Below are positions 16,627 to 24,923 of a stretch of 64,000 nucleotides of DNA, in pieces. The notes under the pieces were generated by a model. That model saw only the letters and a program-made list of their open reading frames with translations, was not told the origin of the DNA and did no database searches. Numbering within the stretch: position 1 is the stretch's first letter; each line of letters starts with the position of its first letter. The position numbers and the translations under genes are program-made. Source of the stretch: Candidatus Brockarchaeota archaeon (lineage in GTDB: Archaea > Thermoproteota > EX4484-205 > JAAOZP01); NCBI GenBank assembly GCA_017601225.1, contig JAFNIX010000007.1, positions 1-64,000 on the forward strand, in the 5' to 3' direction.

Positions 16627-17293
16627 AGCACGGGAAGCAACTGATATAGTGTTCGACCTGATTAAACTCAGGAGAGTAAACCCTTGGGACATTAAGATCG
16701 CGGGGATTCTGAAGCAACTATCTGGGGAGCTGCGTGAAAAAGGATATTTACAGTTCACACTCTCCGGACTAGTGTTACTGGCATCTTCAATAATCTATCT
16801 TAGAAAGACAGAGGCGCTTCTCTCAATAGACTCTGAGATTAAGCATAAGGGGCCCCTTACTGCGGAGGAGACGCTGGATATTCCTCTAGAGCTGCTTGAG
16901 AAAATAAGCCCTATTGAAGCCCCAATCCGGCCTTCTCAACCAGTCATAGATCTTGAACGCCTCGTAAAAGCGCTCTCTGAAATACTGGAAAAGGCTTACT
17001 CTAAGAGGACTCCAGAGGAGGAGGCGCTTCCACCCATTGTACCCCAGCCGGATGATTTCATAAGAGAGATCGAGAAGAAAGTCGAGGAGTTCAGGAACGC
17101 TCTTTACACTATGCTCCGCCAAGAAGGAAGAGTTTCATTGAGCTCCCTGCTGGAAGGCAAACAGCCCTTGGAGATGGCCAGGACCTTTATACTGATCCTT
17201 TTCCTGCTTTCTGAACCCGGTTTCGACATTCTTTTCGAGGAGGGAAAGTACTACATAGTGATGGAGAATGGTTTCCAGGGACTCGGAGTATAG
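16616..17293 (+). CDS. scpA: Segregation and condensation protein A (kleisin)
   Basis: It is the kleisin that bridges the SMC heads. The N-terminal LRRVNPWDIKIAGILKQL matches the ScpA element near the start, and a C-terminal winged-helix part follows an acidic Pro-rich linker (around residues 115-145). The TTG start at 16616 overlaps the smc stop by 11 bases. The end overlaps scpB. The gene is 225 residues, a normal length for archaeal ScpA. Confidence 0.92.
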   Translation: MSDEAREATDIVFDLIKLRRVNPWDIKIAGILKQLSGELREKGYLQFTLSGLVLLASSIIYLRKTEALLSIDSEIKHKGPLTAEETLDIPLELLEKISPIEAPIRPSQPVIDLERLVKALSEILEKAYSKRTPEEEALPPIVPQPDDFIREIEKKVEEFRNALYTMLRQEGRVSLSSLLEGKQPLEMARTFILILFLLSEPGFDILFEEGKYYIVMENGFQGLGV

Positions 17294-17828
17294 GAAGAGG
17301 ATTGAGGCAGCCCTCTTCGCATCTGGGAGACCGTTGACAATTAGGCAGTTAAAATCAGCTGCAGGCGCTAGAAAGGTTGAGAAGGTTGAGAAAGCGTTGA
17401 GAGAACTCGTTGAAGAATACGGGGCTAGGGACACGAGCTTAGAAATAGTTGAGATAGGGCGGGGGAATTACATGTTGAGGGTTAAACCCGAGTACTCGGG
17501 CTTCGTTAGAAGAATAGGTGTTAAACCAATGATGAGCCGAGCCATATTGAAAACACTCACGCTCATAGGTTTGAAACAACCCATAGCTCAATCGAGAATC
17601 GTAAGCCTCAGGGGGTCGCATGCATATAAGCAGATTAAGAGACTGGTTGAAATGGGGTTGCTTGAAGCAAGCAGGGAGGGGAGGAGCAAGATGCTTAGGC
17701 TGACCCCAACCGGCTTAAGCATTTTCGGTGCGCGCAGCGATGATGAGCTTAAGCAAGCTTTAAGAGCACGGCTTCAAACAGAGCAAGATTATGAACAGAA
17801 TAGAAATAATTCAAAACAGATTGAGTAG
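17268..17828 (+). CDS. scpB: Segregation and condensation protein B
   Basis: It is the kite subunit that binds ScpA in the SMC complex. The beginning YRKRIEAALFASGRPLTIRQL is the typical ScpB first winged-helix sequence, and a second winged helix (ILKTLTLIGLKQPIAQSRI, then LRGSHAYKQIKRLVEMGLLE) follows. It overlaps scpA by 26 bases, completing an smc-scpA-scpB operon. The last ~20 residues overlap the start of the peptidase gene. Confidence 0.93.
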   Translation: MVSRDSEYRKRIEAALFASGRPLTIRQLKSAAGARKVEKVEKALRELVEEYGARDTSLEIVEIGRGNYMLRVKPEYSGFVRRIGVKPMMSRAILKTLTLIGLKQPIAQSRIVSLRGSHAYKQIKRLVEMGLLEASREGRSKMLRLTPTGLSIFGARSDDELKQALRARLQTEQDYEQNRNNSKQIE

Positions 17829-18849
17829 AACAGGCATAGACCTGCTTGTTTTAAGGGATCCAGGAAACGTAATCTATGCTCTCGACAGCGAGCAGCCTGT
17901 TTCAGGAATGCTCCTCTTACCTAGGAGCGGTGAAGCCAAGCTTCTTGTAACCCCCTTGGAAAGCGTTAACATGTCTTCTTCACTGAATGGGGTTAGAGTC
18001 GTGAAGCTGGATAGGGGTGAAGGATATTTACAGAGGCTTTTGAAAGAAAAACCAGCTGGTTTGAAGTATGTGGAGTTCGACTCGTTAGAGATGCAGGAGG
18101 CTTTAAGGCTTGAAAAAGAGCTCCGCGTCCTCTTGAAAACAGGTAGCAGGATAGTTAGGGAGATGCGGCTTGTTAAGGATCCTCGTGAAATAGACAGGGT
18201 TAAGAGGGCTGCTGAAATAGCGAGCCAAACTGTCGGCGAAATCTCAAGCAGGCTGAGAGAGGGCATCACAGAAGTGGAGGTTGCTAGCGAATATGATTCC
18301 CAAATAGTGTTAAACGGTGCTTTCAAACCCGCTTTCGAAACAATAGTGGCGTTTGGAGAGAACGCGTCCAACCCTCATGCAACACCATCGGCGAGACGGC
18401 TTAAGAAAGGCGATATCGTGCTGATAGATGCGGGTGCAGACTATCTCAATTATAAAAGTGATTTGACTAGGACGATGGTTTTTGGAGAAAGGTTTACGGG
18501 AAGCGAGGCTGCTCGGATTATAGAGGCTGTTGAGGAATCTAAGAAGGCGGCTGAGAGAAAGGCGTTTCCAGGCGTTAAAGCATGTGAGATAGATAGGTCG
18601 GCCTATGAAGTACTGGAAGAGTATGGGTTGGGAAAGTATTTTGCACACAGCCTTGGACACGGAGTTGGGATAGATGTTCATGAGCCACCCTCCATCTCTC
18701 CCTCTAGCAACGAGGAGCTTAAAGCAGGGAACATTATAACGATTGAACCTGGGGTTTACATACCTGGCGTCGGCGGGGTCCGGGTTGAAGACACCTACCT
18801 CATAACAGACTCCGGGGCATTAAAACTCACTAATGCCTCCTTTAGTTGA
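17791..18849 (+). CDS. M24-family Xaa-Pro dipeptidase-like metallopeptidase
   Basis: Pita-bread-fold aminopeptidase of the PepQ/Xaa-Pro type. The five metal ligands can be located: two Asp in VLIDAGADYLNYKSDLTRTM, His in HSLGHGVGIDVHE, Glu in ITIEPGVYI, and Glu in GGVRVEDTYLI. The N-terminal ~125 residues form the smaller creatinase-like domain. Length (352) is normal. It overlaps scpB by 38 bases and is probably read through from the condensin operon, although no functional link is known. Confidence 0.9.
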   Translation: MNRIEIIQNRLSRTGIDLLVLRDPGNVIYALDSEQPVSGMLLLPRSGEAKLLVTPLESVNMSSSLNGVRVVKLDRGEGYLQRLLKEKPAGLKYVEFDSLEMQEALRLEKELRVLLKTGSRIVREMRLVKDPREIDRVKRAAEIASQTVGEISSRLREGITEVEVASEYDSQIVLNGAFKPAFETIVAFGENASNPHATPSARRLKKGDIVLIDAGADYLNYKSDLTRTMVFGERFTGSEAARIIEAVEESKKAAERKAFPGVKACEIDRSAYEVLEEYGLGKYFAHSLGHGVGIDVHEPPSISPSSNEELKAGNIITIEPGVYIPGVGGVRVEDTYLITDSGALKLTNASFS

Positions 18850-18877
18850 GCCTCTTCAGCTTTTTCTCTTAAAGCCT

Positions 18878-19681
18878 TCAAACGCCGAATCTTCTCTTCC
18901 TCCTCTGATATGTTCTTATTGCTCTTAGCAGGTCTATCCTCCTAAACTCAGGCCAATACACGTCTATGAATACAAGCTCGCTGTATGCCGACTGCCAGAG
19001 GAGAAAGTTGCTGAGCCGCTCCTCTCCGGAGGTTCTTATTATTAGGTCGGGATCGGGCTCCGGAAGGTGAGCGGTATAAAGTCTTTTCGAAATAGTTTCC
19101 TCATCTATGCTGCCCGGTTCCAACAGTCCTTCAGCAACTTCTCGGGCAATAATCTTGACGGCGTCGACGATTTCAGCCCTTCCGCCATATGCGAAGGCTA
19201 TGTTCAAATAGTGCGAGGAATAGTCCTCTGTTTCCCTCTCTATTTTCTCAACATGCTGCATAATCTCCATGGGGATAAGATCTCTCCTGCCTATCACCTT
19301 AAGACGTGTCTTGCTTTCATGCAGAACCTTTTTATCCATCATTTCGATGAGCTTGTCTTTGAAGAGCTTAAATATCAACTCGACCTCCTCACGTGGCCTT
19401 TTAAGGTTCTCGGTTGAGAAAACGTAGAGCGTTACTGTTTTGATGCCTAGGTCATAGCACCATTTAAGAACCTCGCCGACCTTTTTCGCGCCGAAAACAT
19501 GCCCCAAGTATTTTTCCAAGCCTTTTGATTCAGCCCACCTTCGATTACCATCCATTATTATGCCTACGTGTTTCGGGAGTGGCAGTTGTCTAACCTGCCT
19601 TACGAGCGCCTTCTCGTAAAGCCACAGGGATAGCCTGTTTCTCGAAATCCTTGAAGCAATGCTTTCTACGATCCCTATCAT
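18878..19681 (-). CDS. uppS: cis-prenyltransferase (undecaprenyl/polyprenyl diphosphate synthase type)
   Basis: It condenses isopentenyl diphosphate units into long cis-polyprenyl diphosphates, the lipid carriers for protein glycosylation and cell-surface glycans in archaea. The family start HVGIIMDGNRRWAESKGL contains the catalytic Asp. TLYVFSTENLKRP and a C-terminal DLIIRTSGEERLSNFLLWQ...ELVFIDVYWP are diagnostic. Length (267) is normal. Its start shares a base with the end of the upstream DUF373 gene, so the two are likely co-transcribed. Confidence 0.95.
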   Translation of the reverse strand: MIGIVESIASRISRNRLSLWLYEKALVRQVRQLPLPKHVGIIMDGNRRWAESKGLEKYLGHVFGAKKVGEVLKWCYDLGIKTVTLYVFSTENLKRPREEVELIFKLFKDKLIEMMDKKVLHESKTRLKVIGRRDLIPMEIMQHVEKIERETEDYSSHYLNIAFAYGGRAEIVDAVKIIAREVAEGLLEPGSIDEETISKRLYTAHLPEPDPDLIIRTSGEERLSNFLLWQSAYSELVFIDVYWPEFRRIDLLRAIRTYQRRKRRFGV

Positions 19682-20802
19682 TAGGCTATTTTCGTTCTCT
19701 GGCTGATTTTAAGTATTTTCAACGAGTAGAGAAGTCTCATCGTTAAGAAAACCATGATGTTTACCGCGAAAACAAGCATGAGGGTAAGAAGGCTGACGTG
19801 TAAAAGTATTTTGAGCTCGAAAGATGGGGTTGCTACCGCCAGCCCCAGTGTTCTAAGCATGGGAATAAGGGTCACTATGTTCGCAAGTATTGTAAGCGAG
19901 TCTTGAATGCTTGAGGCAGTTAAAGGATATTTTATTGCACCGCTCAAAAGCGTTATCGCAACGCCGAAAAGCAGGACATCGATTGTCTGCGCGATGAACC
20001 TTCCGGCTCTAGCTATCAAGGTTTCATCCGGAAGAAACCCTGTGGAAAGCCCTGTGGAGAGAGCGAACAGGATTAGGGATATGCCTGTGGATAGTAGCAA
20101 TGTTTTAAGTATTAGGAATTGCGGAGGCATCTCGCCCCCGAAAACATGTTTAAGACCAGCCGAAACAAGCCTGTCCAAGTCAAACCCCTTCATCAAAATA
20201 GCTAAACCTATTATGCTCCAGAAGGCGGTTGAAACCTCTCTTACGGAGCCGTAGTAGCTTAAGAGAGTTAACGTAAGTATGAGGATGCCTCCAAGCCCGA
20301 GGAACCATTTCTTAAACCTTGGATCCGAGAAAAGCATTTTCAAATATCTTCCGAATATTATGTAAGATGCTTCTATGGAGCGGCTCTGCTTAACCACAAC
20401 CCTTTTCACACCGGCTAGAGGCAGCTTCGCCCTTATGACGGGCTCAATATCCTCCTCTCCAAACCCGTCTGTCACAACGTAGACCTCTGAGGGATTGAAG
20501 GAGTTTGCGATACGCATTATCTCATCCATAGCCTTTCTGGACGCTTCGAGGCCACCGTCCCTTACGCCGCCGATCACGCTGACCTCCGTCAAATAGCCTT
20601 TTTGGAAAAGCTCGTCGGAAAGCCTGATCGACGCGAACATAGCGTTTGAATCAGCCTCCTCCGGGTCGACTAGGGCAAGCTTTTCAGCTGCTCTAAGAAC
20701 GTTATCCCTCCCGATTATAGGGGTCTCTAACCCAGTCTTACTGCCCACATCGTCATCCATATCCACGCATATGATTAACGCCCTTTTAGCATTCTCTTCC
20801 AA
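19681..20802 (-). CDS. DUF373 membrane protein
   Basis: The soluble N-terminal ~165 residues include CVDMDDDVG, an IGGVRDGGLEASRKAMDEI segment and YVVTDGFGEEDIEPVI. The C-terminal half contains about six hydrophobic segments (for example WFLGLGGILILTLTLL and SLLTLMLVFAVNIMVF). This matches the archaeal DUF373 family, whose function is unknown. It lies directly upstream of uppS in the same direction, which hints at an envelope or lipid-carrier role. Confidence 0.85.
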   Translation of the reverse strand: MEENAKRALIICVDMDDDVGSKTGLETPIIGRDNVLRAAEKLALVDPEEADSNAMFASIRLSDELFQKGYLTEVSVIGGVRDGGLEASRKAMDEIMRIANSFNPSEVYVVTDGFGEEDIEPVIRAKLPLAGVKRVVVKQSRSIEASYIIFGRYLKMLFSDPRFKKWFLGLGGILILTLTLLSYYGSVREVSTAFWSIIGLAILMKGFDLDRLVSAGLKHVFGGEMPPQFLILKTLLLSTGISLILFALSTGLSTGFLPDETLIARAGRFIAQTIDVLLFGVAITLLSGAIKYPLTASSIQDSLTILANIVTLIPMLRTLGLAVATPSFELKILLHVSLLTLMLVFAVNIMVFLTMRLLYSLKILKISQRTKIA

Positions 20803-20888
20803 TAGGTTCTTTAATATTATTAAGTATTCTATAGTTAAAAAACTTTTGTATGTCCAAAAATTATAAAAACGACGATAAACTATCCTAA

Positions 20889-21764
20889 TTAGGACTGACC
20901 GCCCCGCGCCTCTATCATAGCCTTAAACTCTTCCCAGTCAAGCGACTCGCCGCGTTTAAGCTTCTCCTGAGCGTCAAGGGCAAGCTTGCTTCTAATAGCT
21001 TCCTCCATTTTTAAACGTTTAGCCTGTTCCTCCTGCATCATGAGCACACGCCTCATTCTAGCCAAGTATGATTTAGCATCTATCTCAACCATTTTCATAA
21101 AAAGCTCGTCCTTCTTCTTCTTAGCCTCATCTATTTCTGAATCAAGTTTAGCAAGCTCGTCCTTCTTTATTCTCTTATCCTCCAAAAGCTGTTTAATCTT
21201 AGCATGGTAGAGATTAGAAGACTCGACAAGTTTAGCCTTCTCATTATTCTTCTCCATTATCATGGAGGTTATTTCACCTATCTTGTTTTCGAAATCACCG
21301 ATGTTCTTCTTCATGTTGACGACTGCTTCAACCTCGCGCAGAATCGCCCTGGCCCTCTCGATCTCTTTAACGAGCTCAGCCTCCTCTTTAGGTTCTAAGT
21401 GCTCCGTCGCAAGCCTCCATTCGAGCTTGGAGAGCTGCGCCCTAGCCTCCCTCTCGCTTATCCTTATCTTCTTGGAACGGCTTTTTATTACAACTCTTTT
21501 ACGCTCCATTTCCTCCTTAAGGTTTTTCTCTGAAGCCCTTAGCTGCTCTATATCCTCCTTAATCTTCTTAATCTGAGCATTAAGCTCATTTCTCTTAGCA
21601 ACATATTCGTCGATCTGCTTGCTTATCGCTGCAATCTCGTCCCTTAACTGTCTTCTACGGGCTACGAGCTCTGTAAGCTTCTCCTTCTGTTTCTTAAGCT
21701 CTTCCTCAATCTGTCTAACATAAGCCCTTGACTCAAGGCCCTCTGTTTCTTGGAAGGCGGGCAA
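20889..21764 (-). CDS. Archaeal coiled-coil protein
   Basis: A 291-residue protein that is almost wholly charged coiled coil (Lys/Glu-rich heptads from about residue 10 to 270) with a short Gly-ending tail. It has no signal peptide, membrane segment or nucleotide-binding motif. Similar conserved coiled-coil proteins occur as single genes in many archaea, without a defined role. Its promoter region lies in the A/T-rich 21765-21815 stretch. Confidence 0.7.
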   Translation of the reverse strand: MPAFQETEGLESRAYVRQIEEELKKQKEKLTELVARRRQLRDEIAAISKQIDEYVAKRNELNAQIKKIKEDIEQLRASEKNLKEEMERKRVVIKSRSKKIRISEREARAQLSKLEWRLATEHLEPKEEAELVKEIERARAILREVEAVVNMKKNIGDFENKIGEITSMIMEKNNEKAKLVESSNLYHAKIKQLLEDKRIKKDELAKLDSEIDEAKKKKDELFMKMVEIDAKSYLARMRRVLMMQEEQAKRLKMEEAIRSKLALDAQEKLKRGESLDWEEFKAMIEARGGQS

Positions 21765-21820
21765 ATCGTTGAGGAACCTTAATAATGGTTTAATAAATAT
21801 TTCTCATGCCCAGAAACCGT

Positions 21821-22594
21821 TTAAAAGGCTTGTTCATGCGAGAATTCCTCGCCTGTGCCCAGAATCCTCGTCGCCTGAGAGTAAACGTCCACAAATCCCT
21901 CCATCGTGACGGCTGAAACAGGCAGAGGCTTATTTAGGCTGCTTAAGAGAGACAACGCTCTTGAAAGCTCTTGCCCAAGCTTTAGTTTCTCCCCCCTGTA
22001 TGATTTAGTGATGGCCTCATAGAGCTTCAAAGGGTTAGAATACCATTCTTCAATCCTCTTAACCAAACGCGGTTCAACTAAATCCACCTTGTTGATGACG
22101 TTAAGCTGAGGCATCGCGAGGGAAGCGTAAACAGAAATGCTAAGGTAGAGCGATGCTAAAAAGCTTAATGGTTCAAGCATTAGCACGTAATCGAACAGGT
22201 ATATCACCATCCTCGGACCCTTGAGGAATCTCTCAGAGAATGCTCTCCCAACTGGTCTAAAGGCGAAAAGCTCTATCTGGCCAGGAGTGTCGATTAGAGC
22301 AAGCTCATGACCCATTGCCTCAATCTCCTCGCTTATCTCATGAACTTTCACAGCTATAAGGTCTGAAGCAACCGTCAGGGCACTGTTAGGCCCGAGTCCA
22401 ATATCCCTCATCAGCTTCTCAGTGTCAACATATGTTCTGACATCAAAATCAGCAGTATAGGGTAGGCTTATAACTCCTGGATCCAAGTTAATCCTTGCAA
22501 CATCCACTCCCTTATCCTCCATCCATTGGGAGAAGTTTTTTACAAAAGTTGTCTTACCGCTTCCAGCCGTACCTATCAGGAAGATCGCTTTCAT
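21821..22594 (-). CDS. GPN-loop GTPase
   Basis: A member of the GPN family of dimeric GTPases. In eukaryotes these assist RNA polymerase assembly; archaea usually have one. Motifs visible are Walker A GTAGSGKTTFV at the N-terminus, the defining Gly-Pro-Asn insertion in DIGLGPNSALT, ALIDTPGQIELF (G3) and VINKVDLV (G4). Length (257) is normal. The start overlaps the end of hisD by 4 bases (ATG inside the hisD stop region), so the two are coupled. Confidence 0.93.
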   Translation of the reverse strand: MKAIFLIGTAGSGKTTFVKNFSQWMEDKGVDVARINLDPGVISLPYTADFDVRTYVDTEKLMRDIGLGPNSALTVASDLIAVKVHEISEEIEAMGHELALIDTPGQIELFAFRPVGRAFSERFLKGPRMVIYLFDYVLMLEPLSFLASLYLSISVYASLAMPQLNVINKVDLVEPRLVKRIEEWYSNPLKLYEAITKSYRGEKLKLGQELSRALSLLSSLNKPLPVSAVTMEGFVDVYSQATRILGTGEEFSHEQAF

Positions 22595-23850
22595 ACATTA
22601 CGCCTCCTGGTTAGCCTCGCCTTAACACTCGCACTATGAAGGGGAAGTCCCTCTGCACTGCTTAGGGCCTCAACATGCTTGCTAACTGTTTTCACGTATT
22701 TCATTGAAAAACCCTGGTAGGAGACGAGCCTTAAGTAGTCTAGTATAGTCACGCCACCCCTTGCTTTCGCATGTCCGGATGTTGGGAGAATATGGTTGCT
22801 CCCTGAGGCATAATCCCCTACAGCAGGTGGAGAACCTCCTCCTAGGAAAACCGTTCCAGCAACCGTCAGCTTACTGGCTATCGCCCTAGGATTCTTGACG
22901 TGCAGCGATACATGTTCAGGTGCCAGCGTGTTGCATTTCCCCACGCCTTCCTCGATTGAACTGACAAGATACAGGTTCAATCTTGTTTTTAAAAGGCTCC
23001 TTTCCGAAATCATCCTAAAAATTTTCTCAACGGATTTCGCTATTCGGCGTGAATCTGTTATGAGTGCTGTAAAAGCATCTGGCGAGTGCTCAGCCTGCGC
23101 AGCTAGGTCTAGCGCTATTAAACTAGGGTCGGCGCTTGAATCCGCGAGCACAACGAGCTCCGAGGGCCCAGCTGGAATATCTATGGAAACACCATAACTG
23201 CTTGCAATCATCTTCGCTATCATTACAAACTTGTTTCCCGGGCCGAATATCTTGTCGACCCTTGGAATAGACTTTGTCCCGAAAGCAAGAGCACCTACTC
23301 CTGCAACCATGTTACACCTGTAGACTCTTGTTAAACCCATTAGCCTAGCAGCGTAAAGTATCGCTGGATTGACGGATCCATCTGGCCTCGGAGGAGTTAA
23401 AACATGGATCTCTCTGACCCCCACTAAGACGGCCGGGTAAGCCGCCATGACTAGCGTTGAAACATAGGATGCTCTTCCACCCGGAACCAGAACACCGATC
23501 CTCTCAAGAGGGTGGAGACGCAGAGAATACTCGAATCCCTTCTCTCGGAAGTAGATTGGGCGAAAAGCCCTCGTCTGCAGCTTAACTATCTTCCTAATGT
23601 TTTTCATCAAAAAAAGGATTGCTTTCTTAACCTCAACTGTTGTTCTCTCTTCAGATTCTTTAAGCTCTTTCTCGCTGACTACAAGCTGGCTTTTGGCGAG
23701 TCTAACATTGTCGAAAGGCTTGGGGCGGGAAGTGTAGTCTAAAAGAGCTTTATCACCTCTCTTCCTTACGTCAAGCATTATCTGCTCAACATATCGTTTT
23801 TCATCGTCACTGAAGCTAGATAGGCTAAAACGATCAGCCGGATCAGTCAT
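22591..23850 (-). CDS. hisD: Histidinol dehydrogenase
   Basis: It catalyses the last two steps of histidine synthesis (histidinol to histidine, NAD-dependent, zinc enzyme). Diagnostic segments are RIGVLVPGGRASYVST, KIFGPGNKFV, SIDIPAGPSELVV, AQAEHSPDAF (zinc-ligand region), NTLAPEHVSLH and SGSNHILPTSGHA. Length (419) is normal. No other his genes are nearby; it is coupled to the GPN-loop GTPase instead. Confidence 0.96.
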   Translation of the reverse strand: MTDPADRFSLSSFSDDEKRYVEQIMLDVRKRGDKALLDYTSRPKPFDNVRLAKSQLVVSEKELKESEERTTVEVKKAILFLMKNIRKIVKLQTRAFRPIYFREKGFEYSLRLHPLERIGVLVPGGRASYVSTLVMAAYPAVLVGVREIHVLTPPRPDGSVNPAILYAARLMGLTRVYRCNMVAGVGALAFGTKSIPRVDKIFGPGNKFVMIAKMIASSYGVSIDIPAGPSELVVLADSSADPSLIALDLAAQAEHSPDAFTALITDSRRIAKSVEKIFRMISERSLLKTRLNLYLVSSIEEGVGKCNTLAPEHVSLHVKNPRAIASKLTVAGTVFLGGGSPPAVGDYASGSNHILPTSGHAKARGGVTILDYLRLVSYQGFSMKYVKTVSKHVEALSSAEGLPLHSASVKARLTRRRNV

Positions 23851-24027
23851 TCTTGCTAATAGACCCGGAAAACCTTATGCTTTTAAAAATTACTCGCAGC
23901 TCGGCTAATGCTTCCGCGGCTCGTAAAAATTGATAGGATAGGCTTAATCATCCATCTACATTTATTTGCAATGTTAAACCCCTTTAGAAATGGAAAACAA
24001 TTTGAACCGGTGGAAAAGCATGCTGAG

Positions 24028-24267
24028 TTACTCTTCCGCAGACTTATCGCCCAGCCACCATTTAACAATTTCCCGCCTACGCTTCTTCCTCTTCTCCTCA
24101 TCGCTTTCCATAACAGATTTCAGAAATCTTTCCTTAGTGGTCTTCAGCTCCTCCAGTTCGTAAACTCTTCCACATGCCTTGCAAATGTATATCTTAGTTG
24201 TCGACTCGTATCTCAATTCTCCTCCGCATTCCGGACAATAGTAAGCTGGCAACGTTGAACAGAGCAT
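24028..24267 (-). CDS. Small zinc-ribbon protein
   Basis: A 79-residue protein with one zinc ribbon (YYCPECGGELRY...YICKACGRVY, two CxxC pairs about 17 residues apart). A charged helical tail ending in a Lys/Arg-rich segment follows. The family is not recognised; such proteins are common in archaeal transcription and translation neighbourhoods. It could start at TTG 24252 rather than 24267. It lies just downstream of a tRNA-Pro gene on the same strand. Confidence 0.65.
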   Translation of the reverse strand: MLCSTLPAYYCPECGGELRYESTTKIYICKACGRVYELEELKTTKERFLKSVMESDEEKRKKRRREIVKWWLGDKSAEE

Positions 24268-24343
24268 AAGGTAGACGTATAAACTTTTCGGGAGCCATGG
24301 GAATTTGCAGAGAAGCTGGCCTTAATAAGTATGGTTGAAACAA

Positions 24344-24433
24344 TGGGGTCGCCGGGATTTGAACCCAGGTCGCCAGCGCCCCAGGCTGGTATCCTAGACC
24401 AAGCTGCCCGTTTCAACTCTAGACGACGACCCC
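24344..24433 (-). tRNA. tRNA-Pro (anticodon GGG) with a predicted D-loop intron
   Basis: Read on the minus strand, the acceptor arms GGGGTCG and CGACCCC pair fully. The anticodon arm is CCAGC-CTGGGGC-GCTGG with anticodon GGG (Pro). The T arm is CTGGG-TTCAAAT-CCCGG, and the discriminator is A with no encoded CCA. The D arm only folds (GTCT with GGAT) if the long D-loop contains a 15-nt insertion. Removing it leaves AGCTTGGTCTA with the conserved G18-G19. The precursor is 90 nt and the mature tRNA 75 nt. Confidence 0.92.
24404..24418 (-). other. 15-nt archaeal intron in tRNA-Pro D-loop
   Basis: The intron AGTTGAAACGGGCAG falls after tRNA position 15. Bases GTCT before it and GGGC at its end can form a 4-bp helix flanked by 3-nt bulges AGA and AGC. 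Cutting each bulge after its second base (AG^A, AG^C) gives exactly this intron and a standard D-loop. That is the bulge-helix-bulge geometry used by archaeal splicing endonuclease, although the outer helix is weak. The predicted boundaries could shift by one or two bases because AG is repeated. Confidence 0.75.
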
Positions 24434-24554
24434 TTCCTCAAAACCCATCAAGCGGTTTAAAAACTTTGTTTTAAGAATCATCGTTTCACTCGCTTTGTCG
24501 CCAGACCAGTTTTAAAATATTGAAGCTGAGCAACCGCCATCGTAAATGTTGAAC
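24434..24554. other. Intergenic region between tRNA-Pro and structured RNA
   Basis: No gene is visible. The stretch contains A/T-rich TTTTAAAATATT (24510-24521), which could be a promoter element for a plus-strand transcript or a terminator-like tract for the minus-strand RNA. The tRNA promoter (minus strand) must also lie here, upstream of 24433. Confidence 0.4.
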
Positions 24555-24635
24555 GGAAAACGGTGAGGGTGGGGGATGTCCTCACGGATATTTAGAATCA
24601 AGCAATACACGGAGGACGACCCTCACCGTTTCCCC
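24555..24635 (-). ncRNA. Unidentified structured RNA
   Basis: A long hairpin is encoded. Outer arms at 24555-24570 and 24619-24633 pair over about 15 bp with one bulged A. Inner arms GTCCTC (24578-24583) and GAGGAC (24612-24617) pair after an asymmetric internal loop (7 nt versus 1 nt). The apical loop is 28 nt. On the minus strand a TATA box is centred about 25 bases before the GGGG that starts the stem, so transcription is probably from that strand. It does not fit SRP, RNase P, 5S, or a clear C/D or H/ACA guide. Confidence 0.6.
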
Positions 24636-24655
24636 TATAAACGCCTAGGGGGCTT

Positions 24656-24663
24656 TATATAAA
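24656..24663 (-). promoter_or_regulatory. TATA box for the structured RNA
   Basis: The minus strand reads TTTATATA, preceded by AAAA-rich BRE-like sequence. Its centre is about 25 bases from the predicted RNA start at 24635, the standard archaeal spacing. It lies just beyond the rpoP stop codon, so the RNA has its own promoter. Confidence 0.65.
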
Positions 24664-24665
24664 TT

Positions 24666-24818
24666 TTACTCGGAAAAAACCTGTTTAGCAATCTTTTTCG
24701 AGCGTGTCTTCTTCAGAACCCTGAAGCCGCAATAGGGGCATCTCACATCTCCCCTAAACTCAGACATTTCCTCCTCGCTTATAACCCTGTTGCAGGCTAA
24801 ACACTGGAGTTCCGGCAT
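24666..24818 (-). CDS. rpoP: RNA polymerase subunit P (Rpo12/RPB12)
   Basis: A 50-residue zinc protein: MPELQCLACNRVIS near the start and VRCPYCGFRVLKKTR after it give the CxxC...CxxC site, followed by the basic C-terminal tail typical of Rpo12. In RNA polymerase it bridges the Rpo2/Rpo3 platform. ATG 24818 follows GGGAGGTG. Upstream, minus-strand TTTTTAAGT near 24840 is promoter-like. It is divergent from the Orc1/Cdc6-like gene. Confidence 0.9.
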   Translation of the reverse strand: MPELQCLACNRVISEEEMSEFRGDVRCPYCGFRVLKKTRSKKIAKQVFSE

Positions 24819-24923
24819 CACCTCCCGTCTACCCGGGGTTACTTAAAAACATTACTTATTCACCCTACTCTCTCCCTCACCAATTTACATTCGTAATCCA
24901 AAAATAAGCAGCATGGCAAGACA

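Noticed and set aside
23908-24258. Plus-strand frame beginning MLPRLVKIDRIG, with a PhoU/DUF47-like stretch (MLNPFRNGKQFEPVEKHAEL)
   Set aside because: Most of it is antisense to the zinc-ribbon gene, and the possible PhoU-like match is only about 25 residues. A small pseudogene remnant remains possible.
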